A DNA stretch of 41,125 bases from Bacteroidetes bacterium UBA6661 (GTDB lineage Bacteria; Bacteroidota; Bacteroidia; AKYH767-A; OLB10): contig DKKR01000040.1 in NCBI GenBank assembly GCA_002455375.1, positions 6,468 to 47,592 of the forward strand, given 5' to 3'. Within the stretch, counting starts at the first letter, position 1. Each line of letters begins with the position of its first letter. The notes under the pieces are model-generated. The model had not been told where the DNA came from and did no database searches. It was given only the letters and a program-made list of their open reading frames with translations. Position numbers and translations under genes: made by a program. Shown in pieces: positions 32,830-41,125 of this stretch.

Positions 32830-34098
32830 ATGAGAATATTTTCAAGTTTAATTTTAGTTTTCTTATTTTCTGTGCTTGCTGTTGAAGGAAAAACTGTGAG
32901 AGCATTATTTATTGGCAACAGTTATACTGATGTAAATAACATGCCTGAGATAGTGAAACAAATTGCGCTTTCTACCGGTGACACACTGATATATAGTAAG
33001 AATGCACCCGGTGGATATACATTTCAAATGCATACTACCAATGCAACCACTATCAGCTTAATTCAAGCCGGAAATTGGGACTACGTTATTCTTCAGGAGC
33101 AAAGTCAGCTTCCATCATTTCCGGATAATGATGTAGCCACACAGGTTTATCCTTATGCAGCAGCTTTAGACAGTATGATAAAAGCAAGTAGCCCTTGTGC
33201 AACTACACTTTTTTACATGACCTGGGGAAGGCAAAATGGTGATGCTGCCAATTGCCAGTTTTTTCCACCACTATGTACTTATCTTGGAATGGACAGTTTG
33301 TTACAGTTAAGATATACCATCATGGCACAGGATAACCATGCAGCTATTTCACCCGTAGCTAAAGTCTGGCGTAAAATCAGATCAGATTTTCCAACATTGA
33401 ATCTTTATGCAAGTGATGGCAGTCATCCAAACAATAATGGATCATTTGCTGCTGCATGCAGTTTTTACGCTGTTATGTTTGGGAAAAATCCACAGTTGGC
33501 AACATATAATTATACAGTTAACACAGCAGATGCTTCCACAATTAAAACAGTTGCTAAAGAAGTAGCATTTGATAGCTTAAGTTTTTGGATTCAGTATGAT
33601 GCATTGATTGCTGACTATAATTTTTCTATACTTAGCAATACAGTTAGCTTCTTTAACAGTTCGCAAAATGCAACTAACTATAATTGGTCATTTGGTGATG
33701 GCAATAGTAGTGGACAGATGAATCCTGCACATACTTATTCATCGCCCGGAACATTTCAAGTTACATTGATTGCATCTGATTCTGTTTGTAGTTTTTCAGA
33801 TACTATTACAAAAGCAATTACAGTGACAACTACAGGTTTATTAATTCCTGATAGTAAAAATGTATTCAATATTTTTCCTAATCCGGTTTTTGATATGATG
33901 ACAATTACATCAGGCAAAGTAATTTCCTCTTTCCAAATTTTTTCAGCAGATGGCAGATTGATTTTCAATACAGATAAACCTAATTTGTCTAATGATGAAT
34001 ACAGTTTGAATGTGTCAATGCTTTCTTCAGGTATATATTTGTTGAAAATATACGATGATGAACATAATACATCATGTAAAAAGTTTACTAAGTCTTAG
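32830..34098 (+). CDS. SGNH-like hydrolase with PKD domain, T9SS-exported
   Basis: 422 residues from the ATG at 32830, chosen because it gives a clean signal peptide (MRIFSSLILVFLFSVLAVEG); an upstream frame to 32767 overlaps the preceding gene. The domain after the signal has RALFIGNSYTDVNNMPEIV (SGNH block I, with Ser in GNSY) and YASDGSHPNNNGSFAAA (block V-like DxxH). A PKD domain (about 270-330, WSFGDGNSSGQ and AHTYSSPGTFQV) and a C-terminal T9SS sorting domain (NIFPNPVFDMMTI to the end) follow. Probable surface esterase or lipase-like enzyme acting on glycan acyl groups. Confidence 0.87.
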   Translation: MRIFSSLILVFLFSVLAVEGKTVRALFIGNSYTDVNNMPEIVKQIALSTGDTLIYSKNAPGGYTFQMHTTNATTISLIQAGNWDYVILQEQSQLPSFPDNDVATQVYPYAAALDSMIKASSPCATTLFYMTWGRQNGDAANCQFFPPLCTYLGMDSLLQLRYTIMAQDNHAAISPVAKVWRKIRSDFPTLNLYASDGSHPNNNGSFAAACSFYAVMFGKNPQLATYNYTVNTADASTIKTVAKEVAFDSLSFWIQYDALIADYNFSILSNTVSFFNSSQNATNYNWSFGDGNSSGQMNPAHTYSSPGTFQVTLIASDSVCSFSDTITKAITVTTTGLLIPDSKNVFNIFPNPVFDMMTITSGKVISSFQIFSADGRLIFNTDKPNLSNDEYSLNVSMLSSGIYLLKIYDDEHNTSCKKFTKS

Positions 34099-34385
34099 AC
34101 AAAACAATGTTTGTTTAAAACTTGACCGTTGTTGCGCTATAGCTTAGGTCTAAGTTTAAAGGTCCAATCGAAGCATTTCCGTAACACATTTGGCAATACT
34201 TTATTATATGAGCCACTCTTCTTTCTCTATAGTGTTGTTGACTTTCCTTTTTGATGCTGTCTTGAAACCTATGTGCGATGATAGTTCACCCTTGTTATTT
34301 GAGTATTTTTCTGACAGATGCCATTATTAAAATTTGTCGGTACAAACCTAAAGGTGAAGTGAAGAGGAATGACCCGAAAGTGATT

Positions 34386-35621
34386 TTAATGTTCATGTTC
34401 GCCAGTGTTTGTCATTTTTGCAAGGATGAAAAATGCTCCGTTGACAACTACTTTGCTGTTTGCTGGAATGTCTTTGAGTAAAGTAATTTCACTGTAGCCC
34501 ACATCAGTTGTTCCTTTCTTGACAGGAATTTTTTCAAAAGTTGTTTCGCCTGATGTGTTAGGTTTGCTCTCCTGATTTTGCACAATGATAATGTAGTCTT
34601 GATTTTGTGAACTGACAATTGCATCGGTAGGTACAGCATCCAACATGGCATTTTCCAAACTCACAATGGCGGTGATACTCATGCCGTCAATCAATCCCTG
34701 CTTGTTGCCTTCCACCTTTGCATGAATTGCAACGGCTTTTGTATTTTCTTCAAAGGTGTTTGAAATGGCGTAAATCTTTGCATCATATTCTTTGCCGGGG
34801 TTGTTGGTCAGTGTGAAATGGATTATTTGACCTTCTTTGAGTTTACTTAAATCTTTTTCATATACATACAAATCCAAATGTAACTGACTGTTGTCAACTA
34901 TTTCGGCAATAGGATTGTTGGCTTCAACATAAGTTCCTATGTTGACCATCACATTGCTGACTGATCCATTGATGGGGCTTGTAATGCTGACGGTGCTTTG
35001 AATATTGTCGGCTGTGAGTGCTTGAGTGCTGATACCAATCAGCTCCAACTGTTTTTGTAAGCTTGATTGTTTTGCTTGCAGAGATTTCAATTCGGCTTCG
35101 GCTTGCTGAAATGTCTTTTGCGATGCTGCATTTCCTTCTTTTAAAATTTTCTGCCTGTCATATTCCGCTTTTGCCAATTCGGCTTTTGCTGCTGTACTTA
35201 AATAATCTTCCTGCAAGGTGATGAAAGAGTTGTTGATGATGGTTGCAATGGTTTGCCCTTTGATGACGCTTGCACCAGTCTGCACCAAGATATTTTTTAC
35301 CGTTCCGCCAAGTGATGCAGTAGCATTTGCACGGTTTTGATTAGGCACTTTTAAAATACCATTTGCTTTGAGTGAAGCAGTTAGTTGTTTTTTTTCTAAT
35401 GTTCCCAACGCAATGCCGATAGATTTCATTTGTTCGGCAGTTAGTGTGGTCGTTAAATTGTGCTCATGTTCGTCATGATGTTCTTCGCCTTCATGTGCTG
35501 TTGTATTGTTTTTGCTTCCACAGGAAGACAAAAATAGGCAAGAGGCAATAAGCAATAGGCAAAAAGCAATGGGCAATGTGCAATTTGCAGTTCTTGATGA
35601 TTTATTTATTTGATATTTCAT
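34386..35621 (-). CDS. Heavy-metal efflux RND periplasmic adaptor (CusB/CzcB-like lipoprotein)
   Basis: 411 residues. A lipoprotein signal ends LFLSSCGSKNN (cleaved before Cys). A His-rich segment (HEGEEHHDEHEHN) follows and another HEH ends the protein, suggesting metal binding. The rest is membrane-fusion-protein architecture: biotinyl-lipoyl halves, a coiled-coil hairpin (about 125-190, SLQAKQSSLQKQLELIG), and beta-barrel regions. It links the RND pump to the outer membrane channel. It is the last gene of the efflux operon, separated from the pump by the four-helix gene. The codons for the signal peptide coincide with a heptamer tandem repeat (35537-35590). Confidence 0.9.
   Translation of the reverse strand: MKYQINKSSRTANCTLPIAFCLLLIASCLFLSSCGSKNNTTAHEGEEHHDEHEHNLTTTLTAEQMKSIGIALGTLEKKQLTASLKANGILKVPNQNRANATASLGGTVKNILVQTGASVIKGQTIATIINNSFITLQEDYLSTAAKAELAKAEYDRQKILKEGNAASQKTFQQAEAELKSLQAKQSSLQKQLELIGISTQALTADNIQSTVSITSPINGSVSNVMVNIGTYVEANNPIAEIVDNSQLHLDLYVYEKDLSKLKEGQIIHFTLTNNPGKEYDAKIYAISNTFEENTKAVAIHAKVEGNKQGLIDGMSITAIVSLENAMLDAVPTDAIVSSQNQDYIIIVQNQESKPNTSGETTFEKIPVKKGTTDVGYSEITLLKDIPANSKVVVNGAFFILAKMTNTGEHEH
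35537..35590. repeat. Heptamer tandem repeat, about 7.7 copies
   Basis: Units GGCAAGA, GGCAATA, AGCAATA, GGCAAAA, AGCAATG, GGCAATG, TGCAATT and TGCAG in tandem. Because 7 is not a multiple of 3, the translated product repeats every 7 residues, and here (minus strand) it encodes the Leu/Ile/Ala/Cys-rich core of the adaptor's signal peptide. Confidence 0.85.
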
Positions 35622-35657
35622 TTTTGATTTTGTTATAAAATGTTGTTTAATTTTCCC

Positions 35658-35692
35658 TGCAACTTGCTTATCGCTTATTGCATATTGATTTC
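35658..35692. repeat. Heptamer repeat at 3' side of the four-helix gene
   Basis: Five units in 7-nt register: TGCAACT, TGCTTAT, CGCTTAT, TGCATAT, TGATTTC. Orientation is opposite to the array at 35537. Confidence 0.65.
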
Positions 35693-36056
35693 AATATTTA
35701 TCGGGATTGTTAAGCATGTGATTCAAAAGCTTTCCTACTTCTTCGTTTTTTGCAACCAGTGTTTTATAAATCACCTGCGTGATGTATTTGCAATCTAAGG
35801 CGAAGTCAAGCCATACGCCTGTTTCGGAATTCTCAGCATCGCAATCGGTAAGTTTTGAAATGAAATTAGCAGGGTATCTTTTCTTACGATTTGCTTCTGC
35901 AAGATTTGCACAAACACTTCTTGAACTTCTCCTAATCTGGTCTGTAAGAGAATAAGTTTCTTCTTTTGGAAATGATTTACTGGCTTCAAAAATATCCATT
36001 GAAAGAGAAAACGCTTTCTTGTAAACTGCGGTGTCTTTGAAATTGTATGTTGCCAT
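35691..36056 (-). CDS. Four-helix-bundle protein (23S rRNA IVP family)
   Basis: 121 residues with the family pattern KDTAVYKKAFSLSMDIFEAS, the signature EETYSLTDQIRRSSRSVCAN followed by LAEA, and two further helices. The family was found in intervening sequences inserted into 23S rRNA genes; proteins like this occur widely as solitary genes in Bacteroidetes. Its cellular role is unknown. It sits between the efflux pump and its adaptor, flanked by heptamer repeats on both sides, as if inserted into the operon. It does not interrupt either gene. Confidence 0.9.
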   Translation of the reverse strand: MATYNFKDTAVYKKAFSLSMDIFEASKSFPKEETYSLTDQIRRSSRSVCANLAEANRKKRYPANFISKLTDCDAENSETGVWLDFALDCKYITQVIYKTLVAKNEEVGKLLNHMLNNPDKY

Positions 36057-36072
36057 TTTAGTTTGAGTTTAT

Positions 36073-36107
36073 TGCAAATAGCCTATTGCAAATTGTTTAT
36101 TGATTTA
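36073..36107. repeat. Heptamer repeat at 5' side of the four-helix gene
   Basis: Units TGCAAAT, AGCCTAT, TGCAAAT, TGTTTAT, TGATTTA in 7-nt register. The array covers the last codons and stop of the pump-TolC gene (36097-36107). Confidence 0.7.
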
Positions 36108-39100
36108 TTAAGAAATTGATATTTATGACTGACTGATTTACTTCGTTTATGCTTTGCAGATAACTTGTTTTGATTGTTGTTGCATTCTGCAAAGCGGCTG
36201 CATACTCCAGATAGTTTATTTCTCCATTGTTGAATGAAAGTGTTGCCGTGCTGATAATTGTTTCTGCATTGGGCAATGCGGTTGACTTGTAATAATTGTA
36301 TTGCAGCAAATGCTGATTGTATTCTGCAAAAGCATTTTGCAGTTGTGTTTGCAAAAGCATTTTGCTGTTGTCAGCTTCTTTCTGCAAAGCTTGTTGTTTG
36401 TACGAAAGCGATTTTACTTTTTGAGTGTTACTCAGGAAAGTTAACGGCACTGTTAAACCAACATTAAAACCTGTGAAGCGGTGGTTATTGTCATAATAGA
36501 CATCTGTTCCGTTTACATTCTGAAAACCGATTATGCTCTGATTCATGTAGCCAACTTTAAAATCGGGGAGTGTTAGAGCAGTTTCCACTTTTTTGTCATG
36601 CTCTGCAATGAGTGCCTGCTGATACATCAATTTTAATGAGGGATTGTTGGCAATCAGAGAAGTATCAAATGATGCAATGAGTGAAAGTGGCTGAAAGTTT
36701 TCGCTAATGCTGACAGTGAAATTTTCTTTTGTGTTCAACAACATTTTCAGCGAAGCGTAAGCAGCAGCAATGTCGGTTTCGTTTTGCGAAAGCATAAATT
36801 GCAACTCACCTCGTTTGGTTTCGGCTGTGGTTTTCTCCAGCAAGTTTGTTTCACCTGTGGTGTAGCGAAGTGTTGCGGCTTTCACAAAATGGAAATATAA
36901 ACTATCCAACTTTTGCAACTCCGTTTTTGTTTGCTGTAAATATAACAACTGACAGAAATACATTTTCACCCGTGCCGTTATTTCGTTAGCTGTTGCCTGT
37001 TGCAAAAATTGCCTGCCCTGCATATCGGCTTTATACAATTTTGATTTTGCTGAGTAGTAGGAAGGAAAGGGAATGGTTTGCTGAATACTGAAACCATTGT
37101 CTTTCTGAAAGCTGTTGTATTGCCCGTATTGAAAATTAATTTCAGTTTTAGGTAATTCAAAAACAGATTTCTTCAACGCAATCGAAGATTGAACATTGAG
37201 TTGTTGTGATTGATTTTGCAGATTGTTTTTGAGTGCCAGTGAAACCGCTTGTTCAAGTGTGATTGATGTTTGTGCGCTGGAGCCGAGAGGCAATAAACAA
37301 ATTGCAATGAGTAAAAAGAAAAGTGTTGTAAGTATTTGCCGATTGCTCTTTGTTGATTGCTTATTGTTTTTTCTTCCGGAAAACAAAATGTAGAGTAGGG
37401 GCAAGACAAAAAGTGTCAGAAATGTTGCAGTAATTAGTCCACCGATTACTACTGTTGCGAGCGGCTTTTGTACTTCTGCACCTGCACCGTGTGAAAGAGC
37501 CATTGGCAAAAATCCAAGTGAAGCAACAGTTGCTGTCATTAATACGGGCCTCAAGCGGATTTTTGTTCCTTCTTTTATCCGTTGTATGATATCGGTGATT
37601 CCTTCTTTTTCTAATTGGTTGAAAGTGCTTACAAGAACAATTCCATTCAGTACGGCAACTCCGAACAATGCAATGAAACCCACACCAGCGGAAATACTGA
37701 ATGGCATATCACGAATCAGCAATGCAAACACGCCTCCTATGGCACTCATTGGAATGGCTGTGTAAATTAGTGTTGCTTGCTTTACTGACTTAAATGTGAA
37801 GAAGAGCAAAATAAAAATCAACATAAGGGCAACAGGTAATGCAATCATCAATCGTTGTGAAGCAGCTTGAAGATTTTCAAATGTTCCTCCGTAAGTGTAA
37901 TAGTATCCCTCGGGTAGTTTTACTTTTTCGGTCAGTTGTTTTTCAATGTCCTCTACGACACTTGAAACATCTCTGTCTTTTATGTTGAAGCCTATTACAA
38001 TTCTGCGCTTACCATCTTCACGGCTGATTTGTGCAGGGCCTAATTCCATTTTTATTTCTGCCACTTGCGACAATGGAATTTGTGTTCCGTTTGTTGTGGG
38101 AATATAGAGGTGGTCTAGATCATCAATGTCGGTGCGGTGCAATGAATCGAGGCGTACAACTAAGTCAAACTGTCTTTCATTTTCATACACTATACCTGCC
38201 GTGCCTCCGGCAAAGGCAGTGCTTACAATGTGGTTGATGTCTTCAATGTTTAAAGCGTAGTTTGCAATCTGAGCCCGGTTGTAGCGAATGGTAATTTGCG
38301 GAAGCCCTTCAACTCTTTCAACACTTGGTTCTGTTGCACCTTCTACATTCTGTACTACAGCAGAAACTTTGTTTGCATAATTCAGCAGTGTATCCATGTT
38401 CTCGCCAAAAATCTTTATAGCCACATCCTGACGGATGCCTGTCATGAGTTCGTTAAATCGCATTTGTATGGGCTGGCTTTTTTCAAAAAACACTCCGGGC
38501 ATGACTGAAAGTTTATGCTCTATTTCTTCGGCTAATTCGTCATACGATTTTTGTTCTTTCCATTCGCTTTGTGGTTTCAGAATTATTATAATGTCTGTGA
38601 CTTCGGGTGGCATTGGGTCGGTGGGCACTTCTGCACTTCCTGTTTTACCGACTACCATTTTTACCTCGTTAAATTGCTTTACAATCCTTGATGCCTGCAT
38701 TGAGGTTTCCACACTTTGCGTAAGCGAAGTTCCCTGTGGAAGTATGCAGTGAAAAGCAAAATCTCCTTCCTTTAAAGTTGGAATGAACTCACTACCTAAT
38801 TTTGAAAAGATGAAAACAGAAACTGCAAAAACAAAAATGGTTGCTACTACAACCGTTCGTTTCCAGCGAATGGATTTTTCCAGTAGCGGTGAGTAGATAC
38901 GTTCAAAGAAATCCATCATGCGGTCTGAAATGTTTTTACTGTGAGACGTTTTTTTGCTTAACAGCAAAGCAGAGGCCATAGGAATGTAAGTGAGTGAAAG
39001 AATGAATGCGCCAAGTATGGCGAATGAAACTGTCTGCGCCATTGGTCTGAACATTTTGCCTTCAATACCGATAAGTGAAAGCAGAGGCAGATAAACAATC

Positions 39101-40479
39101 AGGATAATTATTTGTCCGAAAGATGCACTGCTCATCATTCGCTTTGAACTTTCAAAAACTGTTTCATCCATTTGCTTTTGAGAAAGTTTATTTCCGTCAA
39201 TTGAAAGCTGTTTGTACGTAATGCGGTGAAAAACCGCTTCCACAATTATTACAGCCCCGTCCACAATCAAACCAAAATCAATTGCGCCTAAACTCATGAG
39301 GTTTGCCGAAACGCCAAATACATTCATCATCCCCAATGCAAATAGCATTGACAATGGAATTGCACTTGCCACTATCAACCCTGCACGAAGATTTCCGAGA
39401 AAGAGTACCAAAACAAAAATGACAATGAGTGCACCTTCCAATAAATTTTTTTCTACTGTTCCTATTGCACGGTTCACTAAATCGGTTCGATCAAGGAAGG
39501 GTTCAATCACTACATCATCGGGCAATGATTTCTGAATGTTTTGCATTTTTCCTTTAATGCTCTTTACAACTTCTGCGCTGTTGTAGCCTTTGAGCATCAT
39601 CACCACGCCACCCACTACATCTTTTTCACCGTTGTAGGTCATTGCTCCGTAACGCATGGCACTGCCAAAACGGACTTCTGCAACATCTTTAATTAAAATA
39701 GGAATGCCATTGGGGTTTGTTTTCACTACAATGTTTTTGATGTCGTCAAACGAGCCAATCAAACCAACACCACGAATGAAATAGGCATTAGGTTTTTTGT
39801 CAATGTATGCACCGCCTGTGTTCTCATTATTTTTTTCAAGTGCCAAAAATATTTCGGGAATGGTAATGTTCATCGCCAGCAACCTGTTGGGATTAACTGC
39901 CACTTCATACTGTTTGAGTTGTCCGCCAAAGGAATTTACTTCTGCTATACCGGGAGTTCCGTAAAGTTGTCGGGCAACAATCCAGTCCTGCATGGTACGC
40001 AAGTCCATTGCAGAATATTTTTCTTCGCTTCCTTTTTTCGGGTGAATGATGTATTGATAAACTTCGCCCAAACCCGTGCTGACAGGTGCTAACTCGGGCT
40101 TGCCAACTCTATTGGGAATTTTTTCTTCTGCTTCTTTCAGTTTCTCATTGATGAGTTGCCGCGCAAAATAGATGTCAACTTTGTCTTTGAACACAACGGT
40201 AATTACCGAAAGTCCGAAGCGGGAAATGCTTCGCAGTTCCTCCAAATCGGGAAGGTTGGCAATGCTTTGCTCAATGGGATAGGTGACCAGCTGTTCAACC
40301 TCTTGCCCTGCAAGGGTGGGGCAAACTGTAATAATTTGCACTTGGTTGTTGGTAATGTCGGGCACTGCATCAATAGGCAGTTTGTTTGCACTCCACACAC
40401 CCCAGGCAATGAGTGCAAGAGTCATCAAGGCAATGATGAATTTATTCTTTATGCTGAACGCAATAATTTTGTCTAACAT
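36097..40479 (-). CDS. Heavy-metal RND efflux pump fused to TolC-like outer membrane protein
   Basis: 1460 residues, where an RND pump is normally about 1040. Residues 1 to about 1040 are a CusA/CzcA-type heavy-metal RND transporter. TM4 reads DFGLIVDGAVIIVEA, the DFG-DGA pattern of Czc-type (Zn/Co/Cd) rather than Cus-type pumps. After the last pump helix (LPLLYILF) and a basic cytosolic linker, a signal-peptide-like segment (LTTLFFLLIAICLLPLGSSA) ends at A1069/Q1070. About 390 residues of TolC-family sequence (SITLEQAVSLALKNN) follow. The layout predicts one polypeptide possibly cut by signal peptidase into pump and channel. Such fusions are known in Bacteroidetes. The frame is uninterrupted. 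Confidence 0.93.
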   Translation of the reverse strand: MLDKIIAFSIKNKFIIALMTLALIAWGVWSANKLPIDAVPDITNNQVQIITVCPTLAGQEVEQLVTYPIEQSIANLPDLEELRSISRFGLSVITVVFKDKVDIYFARQLINEKLKEAEEKIPNRVGKPELAPVSTGLGEVYQYIIHPKKGSEEKYSAMDLRTMQDWIVARQLYGTPGIAEVNSFGGQLKQYEVAVNPNRLLAMNITIPEIFLALEKNNENTGGAYIDKKPNAYFIRGVGLIGSFDDIKNIVVKTNPNGIPILIKDVAEVRFGSAMRYGAMTYNGEKDVVGGVVMMLKGYNSAEVVKSIKGKMQNIQKSLPDDVVIEPFLDRTDLVNRAIGTVEKNLLEGALIVIFVLVLFLGNLRAGLIVASAIPLSMLFALGMMNVFGVSANLMSLGAIDFGLIVDGAVIIVEAVFHRITYKQLSIDGNKLSQKQMDETVFESSKRMMSSASFGQIIILIVYLPLLSLIGIEGKMFRPMAQTVSFAILGAFILSLTYIPMASALLLSKKTSHSKNISDRMMDFFERIYSPLLEKSIRWKRTVVVATIFVFAVSVFIFSKLGSEFIPTLKEGDFAFHCILPQGTSLTQSVETSMQASRIVKQFNEVKMVVGKTGSAEVPTDPMPPEVTDIIIILKPQSEWKEQKSYDELAEEIEHKLSVMPGVFFEKSQPIQMRFNELMTGIRQDVAIKIFGENMDTLLNYANKVSAVVQNVEGATEPSVERVEGLPQITIRYNRAQIANYALNIEDINHIVSTAFAGGTAGIVYENERQFDLVVRLDSLHRTDIDDLDHLYIPTTNGTQIPLSQVAEIKMELGPAQISREDGKRRIVIGFNIKDRDVSSVVEDIEKQLTEKVKLPEGYYYTYGGTFENLQAASQRLMIALPVALMLIFILLFFTFKSVKQATLIYTAIPMSAIGGVFALLIRDMPFSISAGVGFIALFGVAVLNGIVLVSTFNQLEKEGITDIIQRIKEGTKIRLRPVLMTATVASLGFLPMALSHGAGAEVQKPLATVVIGGLITATFLTLFVLPLLYILFSGRKNNKQSTKSNRQILTTLFFLLIAICLLPLGSSAQTSITLEQAVSLALKNNLQNQSQQLNVQSSIALKKSVFELPKTEINFQYGQYNSFQKDNGFSIQQTIPFPSYYSAKSKLYKADMQGRQFLQQATANEITARVKMYFCQLLYLQQTKTELQKLDSLYFHFVKAATLRYTTGETNLLEKTTAETKRGELQFMLSQNETDIAAAYASLKMLLNTKENFTVSISENFQPLSLIASFDTSLIANNPSLKLMYQQALIAEHDKKVETALTLPDFKVGYMNQSIIGFQNVNGTDVYYDNNHRFTGFNVGLTVPLTFLSNTQKVKSLSYKQQALQKEADNSKMLLQTQLQNAFAEYNQHLLQYNYYKSTALPNAETIISTATLSFNNGEINYLEYAAALQNATTIKTSYLQSINEVNQSVININFLINQ
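37289..37366. repeat. Degenerate heptamer repeats at the pump/TolC junction
   Basis: Two short stretches in 7-nt register: GGCAATA AACAAAT TGCAATG (about 37289-37309), and TGCCGAT TGCTCTT TGTTGAT TGCTTAT (37337-37364). They lie over the codons for the linker and signal-peptide-like segment between the pump and TolC parts. Confidence 0.55.
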
Positions 40480-40575
40480 TTTTATATCCGTTAAATGAAT
40501 GAAAACATGAACGGTTGCGATGCTTTAGCACCGTAGCCGGTTTTTGTTCCGCTTTTGTGGAACTTCACTAATTCA

Positions 40576-40896
40576 TTAACTGATTTTTGGTGGCTGCCAG
40601 ATGGAAGAATTTACTTCCGAAACAAAAGTAGGAGTTAGGGTAGAAGATTTCTCAATGGTCTGTTGAAGAACGATATTCAAATTCGGAAAAGCAACTATCG
40701 TAATTGAAGTTGCACAACAGGTGCAAAAGCAAAAGGGGCTGCATTGATCATTTTCTTCCTGATGGTGGTCTTGTGCTGCACCGTAAGTAGATGAGGTCTG
40801 GTGTTGCTTTGTACCACAGTTGTCGCTACATGGCATAAAAAGTAGTGCAAGTATATACACTACTAAAAGTCTTGCTATGTAATTTTTGATTTTCAC
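40576..40896 (-). CDS. Cys/His-rich small exported protein (DUF6660-like), efflux operon leader
   Basis: 106 residues from a GTG start. A signal peptide (about 1-22) precedes a Cys/His-rich mature part: DHHQEEND, then CSPFCFCTCC (five cysteines in ten residues), and the C-terminal motif VNSSIWQPPKIS. Proteins of this pattern precede CzcA/CusA genes in Bacteroidetes (DUF6660). The cysteine cluster suggests periplasmic metal binding or sensing. It begins the operon that continues with the pump at 40479. The start codon is only about 4 nt after a -7 box. Confidence 0.8.
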   Translation of the reverse strand: MKIKNYIARLLVVYILALLFMPCSDNCGTKQHQTSSTYGAAQDHHQEENDQCSPFCFCTCCATSITIVAFPNLNIVLQQTIEKSSTLTPTFVSEVNSSIWQPPKIS

Positions 40897-40900
40897 AGCT

Positions 40901-40908
40901 CAAATATA
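40901..40908 (-). promoter_or_regulatory. -7 box of the efflux operon
   Basis: TATATTTG on the minus strand matches TAnnTTTG. It ends 4 nt before the GTG start, so the transcript may be leaderless. No clear -33 TTTG was found. Confidence 0.5.
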
Positions 40909-41062
40909 CGGATTTCAGTAAATGCTGTTACAGAGATGTAAGGAAGTGGGGTAGAAAACACGCTTTTGGCCTTTTATTTTGACTCATTTTTTGTACGAAA
41001 TAAAGTTAACATTTCTGTCAACTTATTTCAGGATAATACAGATACGAAAGTTTGTTGGATGT

Positions 41063-41125
41063 TTACACGACACTAAACCCATCTATCTGTGAACCGCCAA
41101 GTATGCGACCCGTACGCTTAGTGGT
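41063..41125 (-). CDS. Possible C-terminal end of a gene cut by the window edge
   Basis: The last 63 bases read on the minus strand as 20 codons and a TAA (TKRTGRILGGSQIDGFSVV), with higher GC than the flanking intergenic DNA. The other minus-strand frames close. It is too short to identify and may be chance. Confidence 0.25.
   Translation of the reverse strand, partial: TTKRTGRILGGSQIDGFSVV

Noticed and set aside
1..41125. CRISPR arrays, rRNA genes, transposase insertion sequences
   Set aside because: No regular spacer-repeat pattern of CRISPR size, no rRNA-like sequence, and no transposase frame was seen; the heptamer arrays are too short and unspaced to be CRISPR.

Overview
The window looks like a piece of a Bacteroidetes (Bacteroidota) chromosome, probably from a Chitinophagales/Sphingobacteriales-like or flavobacterial lineage. 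The evidence is the promoter signature (-33 TTTG, about 20 bp, -7 TAnnTTTG), the lack of Shine-Dalgarno sequences, two secreted proteins with type IX secretion (T9SS) C-terminal sorting domains, an OmpA protein with thrombospondin type 3 repeats, an RND-TolC fusion efflux pump, and a four-helix-bundle (23S IVP-type) gene set among heptamer repeats. The DNA is AT-rich.

Layout. 1-612: non-coding, C-rich on the + strand, with a 31-nt inverted repeat and GATAC half-sites. 613-7032: a compact Mu-like phage head module (small and large terminase, ClpP-type protease/scaffold, major capsid protein, a gp37-position protein, DUF935 portal, gp36/DUF1320) in three blocks of alternating orientation, with no tail, lysis, integrase or replication genes in view. 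7033-7825: non-coding DNA with att-like repeats, ending at a tRNA-Val(UAC) gene. 7826-25480: chromosomal housekeeping genes: a histone-H1-like/zinc-ribbon protein, Nif3-like, OmpA, a polytopic membrane protein, an orphan OmpR-type regulator, PabA/TrpG, a GNAT enzyme, chorismate synthase, an Omp28-like T9SS cargo, peptidase T, acyl-CoA dehydrogenase, ClC channel, flavin reductase. 25487-26104: a UPF0126 membrane-protein gene broken by one amber codon.

26201-32295 is a probable reactive-sulfur/thiol-stress island: two OsmC proteins, a persulfide dioxygenase-rhodanese fusion, a single rhodanese, a TPMT-like methyltransferase, a DUF2892-like membrane protein, a Tll0287-type heme lipoprotein, a DUF6132-like protein, a thioredoxin-like protein, an exported DUF2024 protein and a Cys-rich MarR regulator. 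Two TGTNAC-N4-GTNACA (Crp/Fnr-type) sites sit at exactly the same distance from the -7 boxes of two promoters here. Two other promoters carry TAGTTA inverted repeats in the -33/-7 spacer, consistent with a MarR operator. These regulatory sites are the most system-like signal in the window.

32406-34098 holds a GreA/Rnk-type factor and an SGNH-like/PKD/T9SS protein. 34386-40896 (minus strand) is a heavy-metal efflux operon: a Cys/His-rich DUF6660-like protein, a 1460-residue RND-TolC polyprotein, a four-helix-bundle gene, and a His-rich periplasmic adaptor lipoprotein. Heptamer tandem repeats (GGCAATA type) flank the four-helix gene and lie inside the signal-peptide codons of both efflux partners. 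The last bases may hold the end of another minus-strand gene.
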